From positions 62,001-126,000 of the forward strand of contig JAQFVV010013065.1 in the NCBI GenBank assembly GCA_028023455.1: a stretch of 64,000 bases of DNA, read 5' to 3'. The stretch is from Epiperipatus broadwayi. Lineage: Eukaryota; Onychophora; Udeonychophora; Euonychophora; Peripatidae. The stretch's first letter is position 1. Every line of letters starts with the position of its first letter. Shown in pieces: positions 25,521 to 37,725 of this stretch. A model generated the notes under the pieces. The model saw nothing but the letters and a program-made list of their open reading frames with translations. It did not search any database and was not told the DNA's origin. A program made the translations under genes and the position numbers.

Positions 25521-26640
25521 ATTGCCGATAAATTTACGAAAAAAAATTTTCTGTATGATATAATTCAGAAATTAAAAATAAAATTAATTAATTGTAATTT
25601 TTATAATTGCAGAATAATTTACAAAATAATATACATCAAAATGGCATTATTTATTAAAAACAAAAATGAAAATTACTTACAAATAGCATCCATTGCGGTA
25701 GTAGCAAAAGACAGACAAATGACAAAATTTCCCAAAGCTCTCTCCAATTTTTAAATCTTGCGGGTCAAAAAAATCCAAAAATTGGATTAATCATGTCAGT
25801 GTCTTGGTTGACATGACAACATTGTCATCTTATCATCGATGATGTTTGCCGGAAGGAAAATCGGTAAGTATAAAACATCATCGGTTGAGTAATCCTTAAG
25901 TACCAATATATCCTTATAAACAGGTCACTAAAAATAATATTTAAAATTACAATACTAGTGACATTTAAAAATCGGTATATAAATATTATTCTTAGAATAT
26001 AGCAAATATAATTGGAAACTACACCAAAATAATTATATAAGTTTAAATTTATTAATGCATATAGAGGTGGAATAATAAATGAGCTCACTCCTAATAATTA
26101 ACTATTATCTTTAAAATAACTTGTAGCAGAGCTAGCAAAACAATTGTGTAGAATTAAATACACACTAAAAAGTATAGCTAAAGGCAAAGTAGACAGTAAT
26201 AAAATAGATGGACACGCGGTTATATGACCTTCTCTCTCTCATGAAGTAGTTTAATAAACACAACAGTAATGGAAAACCATCCAAACAAATGCCAAAAATA
26301 ATATCTATCATTAGGTAGCATTTCAATTAATAAATGAACAAGGCATGGATTATTAATAATATTTAAAAAATATAACCCCACACACTTTCATATGCATAAA
26401 AACACACATATTTCGTCTAAAGAGATATGCAATCAATATAAAACTATTGGAAGGCAATATCTTATACTGAGCAATCCAAATTTACACACCCACATCAAAA
26501 ACAGTTCCTTCATTCACACACTAAACTTACAAAAGCTGTTTTACCCTGTGCATATTAATACACTTCAATTATACCAGAATATAATTTAAAATCTTTTTAC
26601 CTGAAATTTACTCTTACTAAATCTCATTATAACACATCAT
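25521..26640. other. AT-rich stretch, no gene seen
   Basis: Includes a CA-rich interval about 26380-26540 (acacacttt, cacacatatttcg) and small unrecognised ORFs on both strands. Confidence 0.5.
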
Positions 26641-26648
26641 CATCATCA

Positions 26649-26900
26649 AACATTATCAATCCACTGCAGGATGAAGGTCTCTCCAAGTTCAATCTATCTT
26701 CTTCGATCTTCAGCATTTCTTCTCCACATCACCCCTGCACCCTTTCTTATTTTATCCATCCATCTCACATGTGATCTCTTTCTGAGTCTTTTACAATATT
26801 TTGGAATCCAATTTAAGATTTCAATTGTCCATCTATTATCAACTCTTTTAGCAATATGTCCAGCCCAACTCCACTTCAGTCTTTTAATTTTTTCAATGAG
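26649..26900 (-). pseudogene. LINE (non-LTR retrotransposon) 3' coding fragment
   Basis: The minus strand from 26900 down to 26649 reads about 84 codons with one stop. It carries the C-terminal signature of many animal LINE polyproteins: LKWSWAGHIAK, then VDNRW, then a basic linker, VRWMDKIRKGAG, WRRNAEDRRR and a final LQWIDN. In intact elements this lies after the reverse transcriptase domain, so this is a 5'-truncated copy, the usual result of LINE insertion. The open plus-strand frame at 26671-26925 is only the antisense shadow. A CATCATCATC run at 26636-26645, on the downstream side of this copy, may be the microsatellite tail typical of such elements. Family level is certain enough; the exact clade is not. 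Confidence 0.9.
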
Positions 26901-28397
26901 GTCAGAAGCACCAATATATTATTAAATATACCTTATATAATTACACAGCATAATAATAATTGGAAATGCATAAGAAATAATTATGATAATACAATAATAA
27001 TAATAAATATATACATTTTATAAATACATTAAATACACACTATACTTATTTTATCCTGTTTAAATAAACTTGAGAGTTGAAAGTTTTTTCTTTATTTAAA
27101 ATTAAAATAACTCTCTTAATTTATGAGTCCTTCTGTTGTTCCATACAGCAAAATATAGTACAATTTTATTAATGTAGAGAAAACAAATAAATAAAAAAAT
27201 ATCTTAAATCATAAGTTTCTTGATATGATCCACATTTTTTTTAATTTTTAAAATAATGAGGAGGGAACAGATACAGTAAAATTAGGAATAGGCAAATAAT
27301 AACTCTTAAATAATAAAAGTTGAGACCCTAGTCAGGCAAGATTAACACATAAAGCAAATTTAAATTATTTCTTTTATGTAAAATAATAAAGCATATTTTT
27401 CATAGATGAATAAACACACTACTAGAATTCCAACATAATATCTTATTTGTATTGGATGAAATATAATATGATTTCTTTTTCCAGGTATACAAAAAAATGA
27501 ATAGTGATAACATTTTTGTTTATTTTCATTAATTGAAAGATTTTAAAATGACTATATTTCATTTCAGCCGTCAAATTCATAATAATTTTTAAATAATTCA
27601 TTATCACATTTATTCCACTAATTAAAAATGTAATAATTTTCATACAATTCCTTGTATAATAATAAATATTAGAATTTAGTCATTAATGCTTTGTAAATAA
27701 ACATTTAAACTGTCCACATACAAATGACTTCTCTTTAGGTAAGGCATTTAGTAAGATATAAAGCATTAATATTAATATTTGTAGTTTACTTCTATACCTA
27801 GTTAAAGCTTTAAAGAACAGAATATTAATTAACTGGTTTTTAAATAAAATTTCAGAATTAGCTAAAAGTCTATAGAAATGGTGAAAAAACATACATATGA
27901 ATTTTCCAGCTTAATGGTTTACAGTAGATTTTCATATTTATGATACTCTGGAAATTTCTTTATAACAGTACACAGCCTTTTGCATTTTCCAATGAAAAAT
28001 ATTGTTCATGGCAGGACAGCATGTACAGGCTGAAGTATACTGACCTAGATGATTTTAAAAGGTTCTAGCAAAATATTATTTATCTTAATAATAATAAAGA
28101 AATTAAAATTAAGTTAAACAAATAAGATGAAAAATTAATAATGAAGTAAGATGAATAATTGTGTGTATGCTTGACTGAAGTACTGAAGAGTTTATTACAT
28201 GGTATTAGTGAATCAATCAGATATTGATATTGAGGTGGAGTTTTTAGAAATTAACAACTTTAATCTTTTGATTAATCAGGTCATGTAAAAATAGATTTGA
28301 CCTTGATCTTTTATTAATCAAGATGTCTAAGAATAGACTTAATCTTGTGATATATGGAAGTAATTAAAATCAAATAAAATATAATTAACTTTATTTT
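26901..28397. other. AT-rich stretch, no gene seen
   Basis: Minus-strand ORFs at 27443-27643 and 27683-27892 are lysine/isoleucine-rich and unrecognised. No repeats identified. Confidence 0.5.
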
Positions 28398-28408
28398 AAT
28401 TATTTAAT

Positions 28409-28528
28409 AAAAAAATTTTTTTTTTTTTTTTTCATGTGTCATAGCATCTGCCGGGAAGCGAACCTGCTAACCCAGGACAACTGCCTGTAAGTAAGCTGTG
28501 CCGACCACTCGCCACCAACGCTTGACAA
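28409..28528 (-). mobile_element. tRNA-derived SINE, copy 1, with 11 bp target-site duplication
   Basis: On the minus strand an A box (tggcgagtggtcgg, 28501-28514) is followed by a B box (ggttcgcttcc, 28454-28464) and ends in a poly-A tail, seen on the plus strand as the T run at 28416-28432. The insertion is bounded by perfect direct repeats aattatttaat at 28398-28408 and 28529-28539. That arrangement is the hallmark of LINE-assisted retroposition. Sequence between the boxes resembles a tRNA anticodon arm; the better preserved copy 2 points to a valine (UAC) tRNA ancestor. The perfect duplication implies a fairly recent insertion. Confidence 0.9.
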
Positions 28529-28539
28529 AATTATTTAAT

Positions 28540-29387
28540 TTTAAAGCAATATCTTTACTTTAAAACAAATATCTTTTATTTAAGAGTTCTTAAGAGACTA
28601 TCATTAAAATATTCAATGTTAAAATACCCATTTAGGAATTATATTACTTTTTATTAAAGATAGTTAATACATAAAATAATCCAATTTTAAACTCGTTCTT
28701 TCTACAAACATGCATATTTGCTCACGCATGTATACTAGACATGATTAAAAGGACTATGACATTTACTGCAGGTTAAGAAATAGTATTTAAAAGGCAGCAA
28801 AAACAAAACTTTATCTATTGATTTAAAATACAATCCGTTTTAAACTAGCTTTACTTAGACTTAAACTGTACAATTCTAATTTTAAAGAGATACTAAATTA
28901 ATTAACTACTATTTAAGAAACTATTATTTTAAATACATTTAAACATAGCTATTCTATCAATACAATTTAGAATACATAATAGAGATTTTATATAACTTAA
29001 AATAATAAGTTTATTTAGTAAAAGAGTTATCTATATTTGAATAAAAAAAAATTTTTAAAGTACTATCTATTATATTAAACCTCTCATGGCTAAATATAAG
29101 GTTACAATATATAAATTTTAACTTTTTAGTATTCAGATTTTTTTTTTAATTAATCATATTCAAATTTAAAAACTGGCTTTTTAGTAAACATTAAATATAA
29201 ACATTATTTATAAAATAGTTTTTATATATATATTATTTTTAGTTTTTTAGTATTGGGATATTTTTTTATATAATTATTCCTATTTCAATTTTAAAATAAA
29301 GAATAAAGACAATATAGCAGTCTGTGGTAATATTTAAAAGCAAATTCACAGACATTAAAAATTGATTCCAGTATTGTTTTGTTGAAG
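28540..29387. other. AT-rich stretch, no gene seen
   Basis: Extremely A/T-dominated sequence; no open frames or repeats of note. Confidence 0.55.
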
Positions 29388-29388
29388 G

Positions 29389-29419
<31 letters not shown>

Positions 29420-29424
29420 CAACC
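29388..29424. repeat. Poly-T/poly-A palindrome flanked by ggtt/aacc
   Basis: A long T run passes directly into a long A run, closed by aggt on the left and aacct on the right. It could fold into a near-perfect hairpin. It resembles the 23603-23634 structure. Confidence 0.9.
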
Positions 29425-29867
29425 TCTTTACAATTAAGAGAAATTAAGATGTATTTTTATTTCAATTTTAATTTACCATAAATTCTTTTTAATGCAAGCA
29501 TTTAAAAAAAATACTGCTCTTTCATGCAAATTACTGAAAACTTTCTGAATGGATATCAATGCACTTGAAATTCATTCTGCAAACATTATTACAACAAACA
29601 AGCAGTTGGACAACTTTGAAATATTTGACTATCATATTATATTGTCATCAATTTCTAGCATGTGTACAAATGAAAAAAATTTATTTGATAAAAGTAATTT
29701 AAAAATTGATTACAAAATTTAACCCAACTATAAAAGTGTTTTAAAATGGACAAGTAAATGAGGCATAGTGTTCATTGAAAAAAAGGAAAAACAAAGGAAT
29801 TTAATTATTTAGTGCAGCAATAACTGAATGTTTAATTGCTTGGGAAGTTAAATGGCAATCCTAGTTT

Positions 29868-29975
29868 TTTTTTTCATGTGTCATAGCATCAGCTGGGAAG
29901 CGAATGCGCTAACCCGGGACAACTGCTTGTAAAGCAGCTGTCGCTGACCTCTTGACCACCAATTTTTGACTGTGA
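29868..29975 (-). mobile_element. tRNA-derived SINE, copy 2, with 12 bp target-site duplication
   Basis: Same element and orientation as 28409-28528: minus-strand A-box region (tggtcaagaggtcagcg), an anticodon-arm-like ctgctttacaagcag whose seven-base loop would place UAC as anticodon, then gtcccgggtt and the B-box region (gcattcgcttccc), then ctatgacacatg and the poly-A tail. Perfect direct repeats caatcctagttt lie at 29856-29867 and 29976-29987. The B box has lost its first GG relative to copy 1. The two copies are about 1.4 kb apart but have different target sites, so they are independent insertions. Confidence 0.92.
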
Positions 29976-29987
29976 CAATCCTAGTTT

Positions 29988-31246
29988 GATACTCCATTAC
30001 TGAACAAAGTTGTATTAAACAATTATGCTAAACAAAGATGCAAAAAAGTATATAAAAGTAGCTAAATAATTTTTCAATTAAAATTTCTTTTTTTTTCCAA
30101 ATAGCTCAATGAGTCAAAAAAGATTTATGTGCCTAAAAACAAAATGATGGGCTTATACTTTGATAGTAATTAAAAACTGAAAACAAAAATGAAACAACAC
30201 AAAAAACATTTAACAGACCATGAATGACATTTAAAATGGCAAAAATTTCAAGTAACAATACTAAATTAGATGTACAGAATTGCATATAATTACAAGGATA
30301 TTGTATGAATATTGGATGTGAGTGCTAAAAGATTTGATGAAAAAAAATAATAGCATTCAAAAGAATATGCAAAAAAAAATTTTGACACTTTTCTCAATGT
30401 AAAAATTTCTCAATAAAGAATTATACATAAAAATAAAAATAAGTGAAGGCAAATTTTTATTGGAAAAGAACACAAAAGGAAAGTTACAATTATTTGATTA
30501 CATTTTATAGATAATGATCAAAATTTGGAAATCCTAATTTTTAATATCTTACTAAGTATAAATAAAATAAAACAGGACTAGTAAATATATTTTTTGCCTA
30601 TTGACTAAATCACTATCCACATAGCAAAGAAAAAAAAATCATATTTTTTGTAAAAGATCAAAAACATGAAAATAATATAATTTATTTTTAAAACAAACCT
30701 AAAATAATATATTTAGAATGCAAACATGTCATTAATGCAAATATTCAGAAAAAATTTAATTAGCATTTGTCATCACTGGTAATGTAATTTATTATGAAAT
30801 GTTTGCATTAATCACACTTACTGAAAATATTTGTTTTTTAAATATATTATTATTTTCAGGTTTGTTTTTTAAATAAATTATAATATCTTTGTATTTTTGT
30901 TTGATTTATTTTCCTAGCCAACTTTTGTTATCATCATTAATTTAATTTTTTATAAAATATCCACACTGATCATACTGATTGAAAATATTTGTTTTTCAGA
31001 TATATATAATTTTCATGAAAGGGGAGGGGGGTAGTACTTGTGAGTTTTTCTGTAAACCACGATCATAGCCCATATTTTTGATAAATCTACAGTTTTGGGG
31101 GTCCCAGAATGCTTACAAAAAAAAGCCTGCTAGGAATCATTATATTTAATATTTACATTTTTTTTTTTTTTATTATTTTAAAAAAGAAATAATTGTGGAA
31201 AAATTAATTTCAATATTTACAGTTTATTTTCTTTTTTTTTTGGTGC
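29988..31246. other. AT-rich stretch, no gene seen
   Basis: An inverted similarity joins gcaaatattcagaaaaaattt-type sequence near 30738 with taaaaaacaaatattttcag-type sequences near 30820-31000, but it is diffuse. A G-run block at 31021-31031 (ggggaggggggtag) stands out. No coding signature. Confidence 0.5.
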
Positions 31247-32295
31247 TGGTTGATTAGACATGCATGCCATTTGATAGTGTTGTTTAGGTGCTAAAACACA
31301 TAAAAATGTCATTTACATGGCCCAACTTTTCACTGCAAAACAACATTATTTTCCAAAATGGAATAATTACATTATACATTTCATAGCATGTTGACATTTT
31401 TCAAACAATTTACGAACCAACATTATTTTCTAAAATGGAATCCTCACAGTTTTAAATTACATTATAAATGTTAGCATGTAGTGCTGGAATGTGTGGGGCT
31501 GGGGGCAATGTTTTTGACAATCCAAAGGATCATCCAAAAGATGCACTACTCTGATCAAACAAACATTAAGATTTTCCAAAACAACATGCAATTTTAGTTG
31601 TCTTGTAGCTGCTCTTTATTTGCAAAAAAATACACTATTATAAACATTACAGGCTGACATTCTGCAAAGTATTGGTAAACAATTTACAAACCAACATTAT
31701 TTTATAAAATGTAAAAATTAAATTTTTCTGAAATCGAATAATTACATTTTTCAAATGTTTTTGATGATCCAAAGGATTGTCTAAAAGGTTCAGTACTGTG
31801 ATCAAACCAAGCTTCTGATTTTCAAAACAACATGCAACCTCAGCCATTTAATTTGTCTCATAGCTGTTCTCACACAAAGGTGCCATTTCATGTGAATTCT
31901 ATGAAATTGTGCTTGTCACTATACTTTTGCAATTTTTTTCACATTCCAAGCTGTGTATGAATACACAGTGATGGGCTTACAATTATTAGTATAATACTAT
32001 GTCAATTAGGGTCTAATATCATTACTTCAAATGCAGATTACAAGAGTTATGGTCATTTGAATTTCATACACTCTCACATGATATGGTAGTGATCTGTGAA
32101 ATGTATGCATTTGCATAGTGTCACAAAGCATATCAGTGGGCCATAATATTTGTGTGCAATGCAATATAGGCCCACAATGGCTAATATAAATATCACTGTT
32201 CTATAGGCCATAAACTTCAGGCCACATAAATGGCATTTTTATGTGTTTTAGCACATAAACAATGCCATCAAGCAGCGTGCGTGTCTAATCAATCA
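31247..32295. mobile_element. ~1.05 kb element with ~76 bp terminal inverted repeats, non-autonomous
   Basis: The left end tggttgattagacatgcatg ... (31247-31322) is the reverse complement of 32220-32295 (... cgtgtctaatcaatca), with about ten differences. The interior has no transposase; it holds two diverged copies of a motif (about 31440-31560 and 31750-31870) with aatgtttttgac/gatgatccaaaggat, also found at 25.4 kb. Long terminal inverted repeats around a non-coding core point to a non-autonomous DNA transposon or foldback element. I could not find a clear target-site duplication, so superfamily is open. Confidence 0.82.
31440..31870 (+). repeat. Two diverged internal repeats of the TIR element
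   Basis: The first copy includes caatgtttttgacaatccaaaggatcatcc; the second (31756 on) includes aaatgtttttgatgatccaa followed by ggattgtctaaaaggttcag. Both are followed by ctctgatcaaac/ctgtgatcaaacc and then a Ctt..ttttcaaaacaacatgc string. The spacing is about 250 bases. The minus-strand ORF 31647-31847 spans this repeat and is not convincing as a gene. Confidence 0.75.
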
Positions 32296-33579
32296 ATACT
32301 CTCTTTTTTATGATTAACTTATTAACAAAAAAAGGGGAAAAATTATAAATACAATATTTACATATTATTCATATTGGCGATGTATAATCATATTGTGACC
32401 ATTAAAGCATACTTTTTGGAAGGGCAGGATTCCATATCTTTGGAAATAGTTCTCTGCATCACATTCTGTATCACAAAGATCCTAAATTTTTATCATATAA
32501 CAATTTAACAAAAAAAACTGCAACAAAAAGAAACCCACTGAATTGAACCAAAGTATCACAATGTTAAGAGCATCTTATCACTTCCCACATTACAAGTAAA
32601 AAAAGAAATTGAAATAAGGCTTCTTAATGAATTTTATCGGAATTTATTCCTTTTTTTTTTGCTTTGACAATCAATTTATGAATTATATTTTAACAACTAA
32701 CATATAGTAGAAATAAACTATTAAAAAATTATAGTTGGAGTTGATGATTATGATGAATGATAGTATTTGTTGTTTAATCTTCTAATATAAATAATTGTCT
32801 CCAAATATCAATATATTTTCTTTTTTTATAAAAAAATAATAATATTGCTATTTGAGAAAATTGTATTTTTTATCTTCAGGTGCATTATATATGTAGTAGC
32901 AACGTATATAATGCATTCATCTTATTAATAATTTAAACCTTGATGAAGTCTTTTGAAAGGATACGTTTTTTGTATCTATTAATCTGTGAGTTGATAAATG
33001 TTTTTATAAATAATCTACAATGTCAGATCTTTTGACTTCTTAAAGAATGATACAAATTATACATTATTTGACAATAAAAGTTTAATAATATATTATTATT
33101 ATTATTATTTTGCATTAGAAAATATATTTAAATATAATAAAAAATATTTTTCACATTACAGATATTTATAAGTTATTTGTAATCGATTTAACTTATTAAA
33201 ATATTTTAGCTTGTTATTTTCAAAATAGTAAAAAAAAAAACTGTAGTTAATAAATTCTGCAGACATGTATCACCAAATGCATGTTATGCGTTAGAAGAGA
33301 TATTTAGATAATCTTCTCAGTAATTGGCCTATTTCTTATTGTTCAATGTAATTTTAAAGCTTGATAGATTATCCACACTTGCTGCACCCGAATGTCTAAT
33401 CCTTACTTATTTCTTAAGGGGAAGAAAGAAAATGATAAGATGATCGTTCAAGCATGTGATAGAAATCAAACTACGAATTCCATTTCTTTAAAATACTAAT
33501 TAAAATATTACAGAGAATCTTTGTCAAAAGTTTTAATAATAAAAAAATACTTTTGTCGTCAGGTTTTCCAGTTTGTCAG
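32296..33579. other. AT-rich stretch; TAT trinucleotide run near 33090
   Basis: A (TAT/ATT)n tract of about 20 bases lies at 33088-33109. The last 300 bases before 33580 are of higher complexity than the norm here, but no exon with protein similarity was recognised. Confidence 0.45.
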
Positions 33580-33625
33580 ATGTCAAAGCATAAATTCAAG
33601 AACTCTGACAAGCAGTCGCTAGAAG
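33580..33625 (+). CDS. Possible first coding exon (weak)
   Basis: An ATG preceded by cag opens fifteen codons reading MSKHKFKNSDKQSLE and then reaches a donor-like GAAG|gtaaaa at 33625/33626. The composition differs from the AT-rich noise around it, with polar and basic residues as often seen at protein N termini. Upstream ttttccag at 33564-33571 could instead serve as an acceptor, keeping the same frame open. No partner exon is identified, and a 46-base window with a donor will occur by chance. I list it because it is the best host-exon candidate in the window. Confidence 0.15.
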
Positions 33626-33629
33626 GTAA

Positions 33630-34647
33630 AAAAGAATTAATTATATTTTTTTATGAGTATAAATTTTTCTTTTTAAGCTCCATTCCTAATATAGAATTAC
33701 ATTATTATGCCTAGAGGTCTTTTTTTTATTATTATAATTTTTTGAAATTATTATTATAATTTTTTATTACCAAATTAGAATTAGAATTACATAAAAATCT
33801 TCCAATAAAAAAAAATAGTTAAATTTTTTTTTTAAAAATTTAAAAATAATAAAATCAGCGTTAACAACAAAAGGATTATAATTTTTGATCCAGCTAATAT
33901 AATACAAGAAGTATGGAACAATTATAGACTGATTAAAATTGATAAGCTAATATTATACTAAAATAAATTATATTAATAGAATAAAAAATAATGGCAAAGA
34001 GCACTAATGATAATAGCTATTGAATAGATAACTAAACTACCTTTAGTTAGAAGACTTGAGTATATCAAATATGTTTGTATAAGAACTCTTAAAAAAAAGC
34101 TCTCCAATGTAAATGCTGGTCACATTTATATCTCCATTGTTTGTTGTATCCATATATTACTATAAAATTTAATTAACATTTTAAACATGAACTGACATTA
34201 AATATATATATATTAATGGTTTTAATACTGTACATTTTGATTCAACAAGGTTCCTTCAAGCCATTCATAACTCTTCAAAAGCTTATTCTTTTATTTGTAT
34301 CTACTTGATGTTTACTACACAAATTTAGTTTATGCATCATGTTTAACAAGCATTTATTCATAGTAATTAATTTTTTTATAAATATATAAATGATTATTAA
34401 TAATTTTGGAAGTTATATTTCTTTTAACCTTAGATATAAACTTTATTAAAGATCAAATATATAACTTGCACATTTATACATATAATTAGATATTTTGATT
34501 GTATGATTGATGACTTCTATATAATTATAGTTATATTTAGATTGTCTTCATTAATAAATGGTGCATAATTTTAGCTATGTATTTAGCACATGTATTTTCA
34601 TTTATTTATTATAAGATAATTTGTTATTAACATACTAGTTTATAATG
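33630..34647. other. AT-rich stretch, no gene seen
   Basis: A short tandem similarity (ttattataattttttgaaat twice near 33728-33765) is the only structure noted. Confidence 0.5.
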
Positions 34648-35200
34648 ATATCTGTAGAAATTTCAAGCAGAAAATCGATTCCCCTATATTTTTATTAAAC
34701 TTTTCACTTCAGCTAATATATGCACAAATTGAGCAATCATTAACAATATAAGTCAAAGTCAGTAAATTCCATCCCTAAAGCAAATAAACAGAGTGACAGT
34801 TAATAGCTCTGAAACCATTGATGAGCCTTCAATAATACCTAAAAAGTGTTAAATCTGATTAGCTTTATTGTTGGATTTGAATAAAAAATGTGTAAAATCT
34901 CACAAAAATACATTTTTTATATCATAACACTGCTGTTACTTGAGGTTTTTTTGTTGAAATTTCAAAAAGATTTTGTTTTGAAGAATGAATATAATAATTA
35001 AACTATGTTTTGAGTTAATTACCAAAATGGCTGTTTACACATTTTTTGTGAAATAATTGGTGGTAGTAAGAATGTTTTTGAGATTGCCAATAAAGAATTT
35101 ATCATAACAATATTTAATTCCTTCTCCAGTAGTTTGTTCACAGGACTTTTCTACAAACTGATTCATAATTTTAATTAATATGTGCAGTTGCATCAGCCTC
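34648..35200 (-). pseudogene. Possible piggyBac-type transposase remnant
   Basis: On the minus strand three conserved-looking strings appear in the order expected for a piggyBac transposase. At 35112-35071 there is YCYDKFFIGNLKNI preceded by GEGIK, like the family's GKG..lyyDNFFTS..L core. About 120 codons downstream, at 34777-34748, GMEFTDFDLY recalls the MGGVDxxDxxxxxY motif. At 34674-34648 FLLEISTDI recalls the FrlEIa motif, although the spacing to the previous one is shorter than usual. Frameshifts and stops separate the strings, so any copy is long dead. The family is known for a DDD catalytic centre; here only fragments can be read. Chance similarity is a real alternative. Confidence 0.35.
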
Positions 35201-37239
35201 TCGGGTCAGCTTTTTAAGAAGATTGTTTCTAAAAATTATTCTAGATCTAACATTTATTAAAGATAAAAGAAAAGTTTGTATTATGTGAACACTTACAAAT
35301 GCAGATTGTTGGACTAATCATAGATTAATGAGCCTCAAAATTTTCCAATTATATTCATAAAAAAATTGATATTCTTTTTTTTTTTTTAAATCTATCAAAT
35401 GCACTAATTTTCAATAGATATTAAAAACTAAAATTGCTAATTTGAAACTATCAAGTTAGTGAGGCATAGAATTGTCTTAAGGAATATGTGATGGATATAA
35501 GTAAATTTATTTCAGAGTTCACTAAAAAGAAAATCATGACTGGTTTTCTGACAATGATCTTATTATTAATGACTTGATTGAACGAAAATATGGCATTTTC
35601 TTTGCTTGGAAAAATAATAAATTAGATATGGAGTTCACCATAAATGTAGAGATTTAAAGACAGAGTTTAATGACTGATACAAAGCTTAAAGTATAGTTAT
35701 ATATAAACAATATAGTAATCAATAAAAAGAGTGGGAAATCATGTAATTGACAGAGTTCATACCATGAGATAAAAAAATGGCTGCCTACAGAGATAGTACA
35801 TGATGCTGCTTTTACAGTTAAGTGAATGCAAAATTTATACATTTTTAATTTTTTACAAAGCATGGCTAGTAAAAGCTTTGGATAGTAAGAGCAGAGCTAT
35901 CGTATTTAAATATTCAAATAGTTTATGATACTTTAAAAATATGGAAGGTATTTAAGCTTTATATATTCATTATTGTACTTATATTAGATAAGTACTGTTC
36001 ATGTTTTATATGCAATAAATAATTATGAATATAAATACAGAAGAAGAAATTAAAAAGATTCAAAAACTATAGTATAAATTCTTGTTCAAGTAATATAAGT
36101 ATAAATGTATTTGGTATATTTCAAGTTTATCATTTTTAATCAATCAACAAATTTAGTAGACAAATCTGACTTGAATTACTGAAAGACAAACATATAAAAA
36201 ATATAATTCATCCTTAACATAATAAAGTTTTTTTGTATTTACTGATAAATAAGTTAAACAATTTCCCCCTCCATTTTAATTTTGATAATATGAATGATCA
36301 AATTTAAATTATGTAAGGATATGTTATTTTATTGTGTATATAAAATTACTGATAAATTTATATATAACTTATAAAAAATATATCGATGTGGTTGATATTA
36401 TAATTTGGGATATTGCAATTTATCAGTGATGTTTTCAATGTAGCATTGATTGACATTGTAATTTAGCATTATATAAGTGGCATGCTGTTAAAATAATACA
36501 TACAATTTGTAATTATGTGTTAAATTTTTTGCCTAAAAGTTGGGAAGGAGGGGATAATCAGATAGGATTGATAACTATAATCAAATAAATAACATTTAAT
36601 TGTCATTGATAGTAGTTTATTATTGTTCATCATCCTCTTACTATAAATAGTTTTGGTATTTCAAATTAATGGTTACATCATAAAATTATGAAGTTTCTTA
36701 CATCATTAAAATTTGCAACTATTTCTGTGATTGATACCATATATGTTTGATACTAATTTAAAACTTACAAAATCACATTTTGAACAAATTTTTTATTTTA
36801 CTATGTATTGTATAAGTAATAATTAATAATACAATGATTTCAAGTGTATGTAAAATTGTTAAAGTAACTACTTCTCACACATGTGCTATTTCCTTAATAA
36901 ATATATTAAAACCATAGGTACTCCACCTATGATTAGAACTTATTCTTTAAATAAACTAACAATTATTGACCACACATAAATTAAGACTTGAACTTATTAT
37001 GAGTCTGATTTTTTAAATTGGCACAAATGTTTAGATTGGAAAAAAGTTAATGTTGGGTGTAAAATAAAATAAGCTGTATAAGATTTATAAGATATGGCTT
37101 TAGCAGCTAGAGTTAAAATAAATATCCATTATATGTTGAATAAATTGGACAGAAAATACACTGAATATGCAATGACAATTACTATGGAATAAGACTAAGT
37201 TGGGGTATTGTGAATGTAAAGAAATGCAATGGAAATATA
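35201..37239. other. AT-rich stretch, no gene seen
   Basis: The minus-strand ORF 35654-35863 is unrecognised. Sequence from 36000 to 37200 is plain AT-rich filler. Confidence 0.5.
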
Positions 37240-37725
37240 ATGAAACTTGAGGTTAAGATGATTGAACAGTTGAAGAAGTGTTAATATTTGAGAAATTGGT
37301 TATGTGAGGATAGAAGAAAAAAAAAGTGAGATAAAAGTCAAATAATATTGACAAAGGTGGCATTTACCATGAAGAATGTATTCTGTAGATATTTGAAAAG
37401 ATAGTTGAGATTGGCCAAGTGCCCTGTGCAGTATATTGTTGTAAGATGTGGATACTGAATGAAAAATTTAAAAATAGATTGAGACTTTTGAGATATAGAT
37501 ATGATGAAAAGTAAAAAGGATGGAATGACAAATGAGGAAATTTAGTAAGATTGAATGAAGTGACTGAACATAGGAAAAGAAACTAGATCAGGAATATATT
37601 GAGAAGAAAGAATTGTTTAAATAGATATTTTAGAGAGAATGGTGGATGGTAACAGATAAAAAAAATTGAAGAAGATTGGTTTCTATTAAATAATATAAAA
37701 GATTAAATGAGTTAGAGTAAGTTAA
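37240..37725 (+). pseudogene. LINE reverse-transcriptase C-terminal fragment, heavily decayed
   Basis: Plus-strand frames, switched by indels, give LRNWLCEDRR (compare the LG..l.eDGr motif), then RWHLP.RMYSVD, a string around LAKCPVQY like the l.ycVw.y..yG motif, then NRLRLLRY, EKKLDQEYIEKK.LF (compare nWiGHilRrn.Ll) and finally REWWM...K. Order and spacing match the C-terminal region of the 'endonuclease-reverse transcriptase' LINE type. The same region is better preserved at 46.2-46.8 kb. Several stops interrupt all frames. Confidence 0.72.

Noticed and set aside
26671-26925. 84-codon plus-strand ORF
   Set aside because: Antisense of a clear LINE C-terminal coding fragment on the minus strand.
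28409-29975. Functional tRNA genes
   Set aside because: Poly-A tails, flanking target duplications, extra bases in the T-arm region and missing acceptor-stem pairing show SINE copies, not tRNA genes.
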